In this document: piece after piece, positions 13,435 to 17,935 of the stretch
Layout: every line of letters starts with the position of its first letter
Numbering within the stretch: position 1 is the stretch's first letter
NCBI GenBank assembly: GCA_003151275.1
Contig: PLXC01000032.1
Location: 1-17,935, forward strand
Origin: Candidatus Melainabacteria bacterium
GTDB lineage: Bacteria; Cyanobacteriota; Vampirovibrionia; Obscuribacterales; Obscuribacteraceae
Reading direction: 5' to 3'
Length of the DNA: 17,935 nucleotides
Translations under genes and position numbers: made by a program
Notes under the pieces: model-generated
Seen by the model: only the letters and a program-made list of their open reading frames with translations
Databases searched by the model: none
What the model was told of the DNA's origin: nothing

Positions 13435-14604
13435 TTGGTTGCTTACCCAGAGACTAATCTCCTAGAAAGAGAGCCCACAATTAGCCCTCCAGAATATATC
13501 GCCGAAGTATTGTCGATGGTGACGATTTCGAACGAGCAGAGTCCGGCTAAAGAATTCCTCAATCTGTTTACTTTACGAGTAGACAGCTTAATCAAGCATA
13601 CGAGTACGGGACTGTGGCGGACTCTCAGTAAGTACCATGACCTTAGCGACGAACAAATTTTAGACTCTATTTCGGACACGCCTAGCAACATCAGAGCCTG
13701 CAAATTTGCGACTAAAACACGTTTCGCTGTCATATCTATCCCTGAAAACTCCCCCTATACGACCCTGGATAAGTTTCACCGCTTAGTCAACGTCTTGTCG
13801 GCAACTGGATTGCGTCCGAAAACATATTTAGCTGCTGGTTCGCGCGACATTCACTTGTATCTATTCTTCTCTGAAGAAAACGACAGCCTTCTTGTGTCCG
13901 AAAAACTAAAAGAGCTTTTGACACTGAAGGGATTCGATTTGTCATCAGACATGTTATGCGTCTACCCGGATCAAGAAAACGCCCTTCCATTGCCGCTACA
14001 GTGTGGTTTCGAATGGCTTAACAACGATTTGTGCTCAATAATAAAACGAAATCAAATACCAACGAATTCTGCTTTGGACCTCTTTCTGTCGGATCTGAAG
14101 AAAAACGCCAGCTCCACAGCCGGGCTCTTCCAAGTCGTCAATTTACTAAAACTTGATCTTGCTCGACCTGAGTTTTGGGGATTAACTACTCATGTAATCA
14201 ACATCCCGAAAGCGAAATCGATGCAACATTTTGATGTAGCTGAAGAACATAAGCCACTTCCAGTGATTATTGCCGATGCTCCAGTGATTAATCAGGATGA
14301 TCACCCACGCACAATTTGCATTGAAGAAATCAAAAAAGTTGGATCAAACAGATGCGAACACATTGATCAAGCAACCGTGCGTGATCAACGTAATCAACCA
14401 ACTGACGGTATCAAACAAGCCTCGTCGGTCAATTTGAAGTTGGCAACATCCTTACCCGCAACCCACGTTGCACGTAAACGCCATTCTGTTGTGTTGCTCA
14501 TGAACATCCGGATTAGACGTACAAGGAACTCAGGACGCCCACCGCCAAGCTTATACGTTTATCCGTATCACTTAAATTCTCGCGAGCGTCAAACAAATGC
14601 ATGA
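13435..14604 (+). CDS. Degenerate archaeo-eukaryotic primase (AEP) paralogue
   Basis: A 389-residue protein that aligns with the AEP domain of the gene at 15285-16904: FAVISIP versus YAVLDID, IHLYLFF versus WHLYIFF, LPLPLQCGFEWLNND versus LRLPLQPGWAWLNAD. The two catalytic acidic residues are replaced (Ser101 and Pro103 where the partner has Asp33 and Asp35), and the Glu of the EIFP motif is absent. It should therefore be inactive as a polymerase, though His140 remains. The last 90 residues look unstructured and their DNA carries further phased 9-bp units. It may act in origin binding or as a regulatory subunit, or it may be decaying. The start is uncertain: TTG at 13435 has no Shine-Dalgarno, and ATG at 13516 is an alternative. 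It overlaps the next gene by 8 bases. Confidence 0.65.
   Translation: MVAYPETNLLEREPTISPPEYIAEVLSMVTISNEQSPAKEFLNLFTLRVDSLIKHTSTGLWRTLSKYHDLSDEQILDSISDTPSNIRACKFATKTRFAVISIPENSPYTTLDKFHRLVNVLSATGLRPKTYLAAGSRDIHLYLFFSEENDSLLVSEKLKELLTLKGFDLSSDMLCVYPDQENALPLPLQCGFEWLNNDLCSIIKRNQIPTNSALDLFLSDLKKNASSTAGLFQVVNLLKLDLARPEFWGLTTHVINIPKAKSMQHFDVAEEHKPLPVIIADAPVINQDDHPRTICIEEIKKVGSNRCEHIDQATVRDQRNQPTDGIKQASSVNLKLATSLPATHVARKRHSVVLLMNIRIRRTRNSGRPPPSLYVYPYHLNSRERQTNA
14284..14398 (+). repeat. Further 9-bp units inside the degenerate primase gene
   Basis: GTGATTAAT and CAGGATGAT are consecutive at 14284-14301. TTGATCAAG, CAACCGTGC, GTGATCAAC and GTAATCAAC are in exact 9-bp register at 14363-14398. They match the noncoding clusters upstream, showing the binding region extends into the 3' part of the reading frame. 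Confidence 0.5.
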
Positions 14605-14872
14605 CTTGGGAGCCTATCGGACTGTATTTGAGCAGATGGGTTATGAAGAAGAAGACGGAACTACCCTTCTTATGCGACTCCAATTGATCAAACAAATCAA
14701 AGAAGTAATCGAAACCAAGAAGTGGAGTCAAAGGGAAGCTGCACGAAGATTACGTGTTGCACAGCCGCGCATTGCAGAAATTGTGGGGCTCAGGGTCGAT
14801 AAATTCTCGGTAGAACTTCTAACCAAGTATCTTCAACGACTCGGTAAAAAGGTGAGCCTAGTCATCAAATGA
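14597..14872 (+). CDS. HigA-like antitoxin / Xre-type regulator without visible toxin
   Basis: A 91-residue protein of the small Xre antitoxin type (HTH_37-like). It opens with an F-E-x-[ML]-G-[FY] segment (residues 11-16), then LLMRLQLIKQIKEVIETKKW, then the HTH SQREAARRLRVAQPRIAEIV (44-63) and the typical DKFSVELLTKYLQRLGKKV close. Relatives usually pair with a HigB/RelE-type toxin gene. None is seen directly upstream or in the roughly 180 bases downstream. It may therefore be an orphan regulator for the primase genes or control a toxin elsewhere. Its start overlaps the previous gene by 8 bases. The Shine-Dalgarno is weak, and the ATG at 14636 would shorten it by 13 residues. Confidence 0.8.
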   Translation: MHDLGAYRTVFEQMGYEEEDGTTLLMRLQLIKQIKEVIETKKWSQREAARRLRVAQPRIAEIVGLRVDKFSVELLTKYLQRLGKKVSLVIK

Positions 14873-15050
14873 AAAATTTTTTGAGTAAAAAGCGATGCAA
14901 TCAGCTTGCCGCATTTTTGAGGGGGTGATTTCAACATACTGACATGAAAAACATCGCTTGTTAGGCGATGTCTCTAGTGATCTTTAAGGACCGGATATGC
15001 AGTTGTAATTCCAGGTGTTTGGCGACTTCCTGAATGTGCAACAAGCATAA
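14873..15050. other. Intergenic region with hairpins
   Basis: Just after the antitoxin gene, ATGC...GCATTTTT (about 14893-14917) could be a weak plus-strand terminator. ACATCGC (14951-14957) and GCGATGT (14965-14971) form a perfect 7-bp stem with a 7-base loop. On the minus strand a T-run follows it, as in an intrinsic terminator, although no minus-strand gene lies upstream. A 15-codon frame begins with ATG at 15034 and stops near 15079. Confidence 0.35.
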
Positions 15051-15284
15051 GTCACCGATCCGATTAGGTCAACTCGTCTAAAATTAGAAAGAGAGCACCC
15101 TACGACCGGATTACTGTCGCTGGCCAACAAAACTGTTGGACTGGCTAGATTCTCACGTGAAAATTTCTTTCCGCGATCGGCATTTAATGCGATTGCTCAG
15201 TTTCTATCGCTATTTCATCGATACGCATATATCTATAAGCAATATGGTGAATCTGGATGGGCGTCGGCGAATGAACAATGGAAA

Positions 15285-16904
15285 TTGAATGATTCCGAAA
15301 TCCTAAAAGCTATTGCATGTGTTCATCCGAGAGTTTTCATCGGCACCCGCGCAGGCAAGGCTAGTAAATATGCCGTCTTAGATATTGACGCCGGCAGTAA
15401 GTACCACAACAAAGAAGGTCTTCGAAGAATAACTGAACTACTCGACAAAGCAGGGATCACAGAGACTAACTTATACCGCTCATCCGATTCGGGTGGTTGG
15501 CACCTATATATATTCTTTGATGCACCAATAAGCTCTCGTGATTTGCGCGATCAACTTGTTCAGTTATTCAGCCTGCACGACTTTGAACTCGGAAAGGGCA
15601 CACTCGAGATATTTCCTCACCTGGGCAATCGATCACTGGGCCAGGGATTGCGACTGCCGTTGCAGCCCGGTTGGGCATGGCTAAACGCAGATACATTGAC
15701 TGTACGAGACGAAAGATGGGAGATGAGCCCACACGAAGCTCTTCTTGCGTTCATGCGTGATATCGAATCGACATCTAATACTACGCATCAATTTCATCAA
15801 CTCAAAGCATACGTAGCGAAAGTAGCTGCCACCAGGCAAACTATCGTCGCCAGAACAGCAAATAGTACGCGGCTGGCAGAAGTAATTCCTATACGTAATT
15901 ACGTAAGAACTGGTGAATCAGATAGCGCCATAAGCGCCGTGAAATCAGCTTTTCAGAAGATGCCTCCGGGCATACTAGCTGACACTTGGGTCAAAGGCCG
16001 TCACTACTACAGCTTTGGTTTGACCGGACCGTCACAACGAGCAGATGCCGTCTATAGCTTGTCTCACTATCTCTTTTATGGCGACCCGGAACGACTGATT
16101 TCACCACTCGGCTACGGATATGAAACCGAGCGCAAATGGGTAATTGAAGAAATACTGAAAACAAAGCACCATGGTTTCAGCAAAGATATATCGGCTGATC
16201 GACCCGAAGCGCTCAAGCACATCGAACGAGCCACGCAATGGATGCCACCAGCGAAGCGCAATCAAGAAGCAAAACGATATGAAGGCAATATTCCTTTGTC
16301 GTGGGTGCGAAACAACAAAAACAGAGAGACGACAGCGCGAAAAAAAATAGCCACGGCGGTGGCAGAATTTACTGATACTGGTCATCGCTTCAGCATGCGT
16401 GAGCTCCGGCTTAAAACCCGATGCAGCAGCGACACGTTATACAAACACGCAGACCTGTGGCGCATGAACCAGACGATAGCTGTCGAACCTGATCACTTTG
16501 CAGGCGATCCAGACGAATATAACGCTGGGATAGGGGCTGCTTCCACTCAAAGCAAGCCCCTGTTCCCTGTTTCTCAAAAAGAGATGCCCGCGGGGCGCTT
16601 GGCAGCTCGTAGGATCGCCTATGAGCTCGGTAGACGATCTGCTGTGGCTGTCCGTAAGTCCGAACAATTAAAAGACGCCCTGGAGGGTTTTGAAGACTTG
16701 TGGAAGGAGCGCGTTGTTGAAAGCTTGCCTGAGAAGATCTCCAATTGTGCTATCAGTGATCTAAAGAAGCTAAGTGCTGTATATAGTGCCCTGATATTGC
16801 AGAGTCCTGACTATGAAAGTGAAAGGTGGCTGGCTGAGATTTTGGCTGAAATAAAAGATGAGCTTAAGGGAAGACACGGTCCCCCTCTAGTCGATGATGC
16901 TTAG
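15285..16904 (+). CDS. Archaeo-eukaryotic-type primase / replication protein
   Basis: The coordinates give 539 residues from a TTG, but the true protein is longer. Residues 20-40 hold GTRAGKASKYAVLDIDAG with catalytic Asp33 and Asp35. SGGWHLYIFF (69-78) carries the conserved His73, GTLEIFPHLG (105-114) Glu108, and GLRLPLQPG (121-129) closes the AEP domain, as in TOTE-type and plasmid primases. The rest includes a probable helical extension (200-330), a winged-helix-like segment near 345-395, and a charged helical end. A replication-initiation or primase-polymerase role for the element is likely. The same frame stays open from 15051 without ATG, GTG or TTG before 15285 and encodes a plausible N-terminus (ARFSRENFFPRSAF, FLSLFHRYAYIYKQYGESGW). 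That N-terminus aligns with the paralogue at 13435. The TTG has no Shine-Dalgarno. Confidence 0.82.
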   Translation: MNDSEILKAIACVHPRVFIGTRAGKASKYAVLDIDAGSKYHNKEGLRRITELLDKAGITETNLYRSSDSGGWHLYIFFDAPISSRDLRDQLVQLFSLHDFELGKGTLEIFPHLGNRSLGQGLRLPLQPGWAWLNADTLTVRDERWEMSPHEALLAFMRDIESTSNTTHQFHQLKAYVAKVAATRQTIVARTANSTRLAEVIPIRNYVRTGESDSAISAVKSAFQKMPPGILADTWVKGRHYYSFGLTGPSQRADAVYSLSHYLFYGDPERLISPLGYGYETERKWVIEEILKTKHHGFSKDISADRPEALKHIERATQWMPPAKRNQEAKRYEGNIPLSWVRNNKNRETTARKKIATAVAEFTDTGHRFSMRELRLKTRCSSDTLYKHADLWRMNQTIAVEPDHFAGDPDEYNAGIGAASTQSKPLFPVSQKEMPAGRLAARRIAYELGRRSAVAVRKSEQLKDALEGFEDLWKERVVESLPEKISNCAISDLKKLSAVYSALILQSPDYESERWLAEILAEIKDELKGRHGPPLVDDA

Positions 16905-17231
16905 AAGTGCTAATATATTTAGTATCAGCAGTGGTACCAAAGATCCAAGCTGTTCGCTATTTATATACCTAAAAAAAAGAGTTGCTGAAATGCGTAAGCG
17001 GTGCAGAGAGCTTGTTGCGGGCTGAGAATTTCGGATACTATCCCACCGTTAACAAGTGTAAGTGCTTGATAACGGTAATTGTGTTGAAATGTCAGTTTCA
17101 GAAGTCGACTGCAAAAAATTTCATAAGTCTTGTTCACGGGCTCAAAAAAGAACAGCTGAAACTTTTGTGAGTTTGCACGATAAATGCGACACTTTTTTGC
17201 AAGATAATTGGACGTCTAATGAGGTGAGGAA
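16905..17231. other. Intergenic region upstream of the last gene
   Basis: These 327 bases hold an A-run at 16972-16979, a strong hairpin at 17046-17075, and an AT-rich stretch that ends in GATAAT at about 17203-17208, a possible -10 for the next gene without a clean -35. The open frame at 16982-17170 lacks a credible start signal and I do not accept it. Confidence 0.4.
17046..17075. other. Strong hairpin
   Basis: CCGTTAACAAG (17046-17056) pairs with CTTGATAACGG (17065-17075) at 10 of 11 positions around an 8-base loop. There is no T-run afterwards, so it could be an operator, RNA element or recombination site as well as a terminator stem. Confidence 0.5.
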
Positions 17232-17789
17232 ATGACGACCATGGAAGACTTCCGCCGGATGGCCGCAGCCATTGACCAGCGCGTCGGACAGCTTGCGGTT
17301 AAGGGAATAACAGGGGGCGAGTTGCTCAATCACATGGCTGGCCACTTGCCGAACCTGCAAAGGATTTGGGTTGGCGCAAATGATCGCCAACTGTCCATTC
17401 TGTGCCAGAACTACCCTGGTTTCTATGAGTACGCAAGCCTTATGGAAGTAGCATCCGAAGCACAACGAGCGAATCCCAGGCAGTCCCGCTACAAGGATTT
17501 GCCGGAGTTGGATGAACCACTCAAAGGCAAACTGTCCGAGCTTCTAACTGATGCAGCAGCGTTGGAGCAGCGTTATCAAGCCTTGATTGGTCCAGGTACC
17601 CGCAAGGGTGACGCCCATATCGATGAACTGAGTAAGATGCATCGGAAGTGGTTGTCGAATCGGGAACGATTCATTGAGTCTTTGAAAAAAGCAGACTTGC
17701 CCAAGAGCGTCAACGAATTCGTCGTGCCTACCCTTGGCCAAATGGCTGATCGCATTTCCAACCTCAAAAAGCGCGTTTCCGCTGAATGA
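17232..17789 (+). CDS. Unknown helical protein
   Basis: Not recognised. It has 185 residues and appears wholly alpha-helical and soluble. It has no signal peptide or membrane segment. Residues 110-185 have heptad-like character (KLSELLTDAAALEQRYQAL, then MADRISNLKKRV at the end). The ATG at 17232 has a very good GAGGTGAGGAA Shine-Dalgarno, so the start is well supported. Its composition looks slightly richer in G and C than the neighbouring noncoding DNA. It may be the first gene of a group that continues beyond the window, or the last one of the element. The final 146 bases of the window show no gene I can support. Confidence 0.7.
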   Translation: MTTMEDFRRMAAAIDQRVGQLAVKGITGGELLNHMAGHLPNLQRIWVGANDRQLSILCQNYPGFYEYASLMEVASEAQRANPRQSRYKDLPELDEPLKGKLSELLTDAAALEQRYQALIGPGTRKGDAHIDELSKMHRKWLSNRERFIESLKKADLPKSVNEFVVPTLGQMADRISNLKKRVSAE

Positions 17790-17935
17790 TCACAGTTTGC
17801 GGCTTGTCGTCCGAAGCGTCCCAGCCATTCCTTTTGGTAAAGTCGCCCAGCAGATCGATCATCTGGTGAACAGCACTTCTGAACAAAAAGCCGGATGGTG
17901 AAGAGGACTTCTGTGAATTGACGATTTAAATGTCC
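17790..17935. other. Right edge of the window
   Basis: On the minus strand a 53-codon open frame runs to a stop near 17764 inside the previous gene's 3' end, but a TAA closes it at the window edge and it has no good start. I see nothing else here. Confidence 0.25.

Noticed and set aside
14945..14971. Intrinsic terminator on the minus strand
   Set aside because: Stem and T-run look right, but no minus-strand gene lies upstream of it; kept only as a hairpin in the intergenic entry.
16982..17170. 62-codon plus-strand frame
   Set aside because: TTG start without Shine-Dalgarno, low-complexity product, and the strong hairpin lies inside it.
17764..17922. Minus-strand 53-codon open frame at the right edge
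   Set aside because: Closed by an upstream stop, no suitable start, overlaps the end of a well-supported gene.

Overview
The window looks like part of a bacterial accessory or mobile element, either plasmid-like or integrated. It is densely packed and of mid-range base composition by eye. It has a tyrosine recombinase, replication-type primase genes, an Xre/ImmA regulatory pair, a HEPN protein and several unrecognised genes. I see no rRNA, tRNA, CRISPR array or housekeeping gene. Taxonomy is not resolved. Repeated GTG/TTG starts and the primase-type replication proteins suggest an uncultured bacterial lineage, possibly near Cyanobacteria/Melainabacteria, but that is only an impression.

Left region (about 55-6544): an unusual biosynthetic or DNA-modification cassette. 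A promoter with tandem operators drives a tightly coupled operon: acyl-carrier-protein-like protein, Xre repressor, ImmA/IrrE metalloprotease, and a thymidylate-synthase-fold protein. Next come a convergent AcpS-type phosphopantetheinyl transferase and a divergent MbtG-like lysine N-hydroxylase. They are followed by a helical protein of the 5-hmdU DNA kinase / thymine-hypermodification family and a MazG nucleotide pyrophosphohydrolase with the MazG C-terminal domain. The last gene carries the same tandem 17-bp operators, with the same 20-bp centre spacing, as the first operon, so the two ends of the cassette appear to form one regulon. No NRPS/PKS is present. My reading is that an ACP-borne, possibly N-hydroxylated amine/acyl group is connected to pyrimidine or DNA-base chemistry, with MazG policing nucleotides and Xre/ImmA holding the system silent until a signal. 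This is the best candidate for an undescribed system here.

Middle (6664-10744): on the minus strand, a catalytic-domain-only tyrosine recombinase is followed 22 bp downstream by a proteasome-like Ntn hydrolase. Two genes of unknown function follow. A structured noncoding module of about 135 bp occurs twice in the same orientation (8175-8310 and 10535-10669), at the 5' ends of two minus-strand genes. Each copy has a 26-bp palindrome at one end and a TCAAGA/TCTTGA inverted repeat inside.

Right (10744-17935): an ApeA-like HEPN protein (minus), an HTH plus coiled-coil DNA-binding protein (minus), a gene-free stretch of about 560 bp with phased 9-bp repeats and palindromes (candidate origin/partition region), an apparently catalytically dead primase paralogue, an orphan HigA-like antitoxin, a primase with its key motifs intact but no normal start codon for its N-terminus, and a final unknown helical protein.
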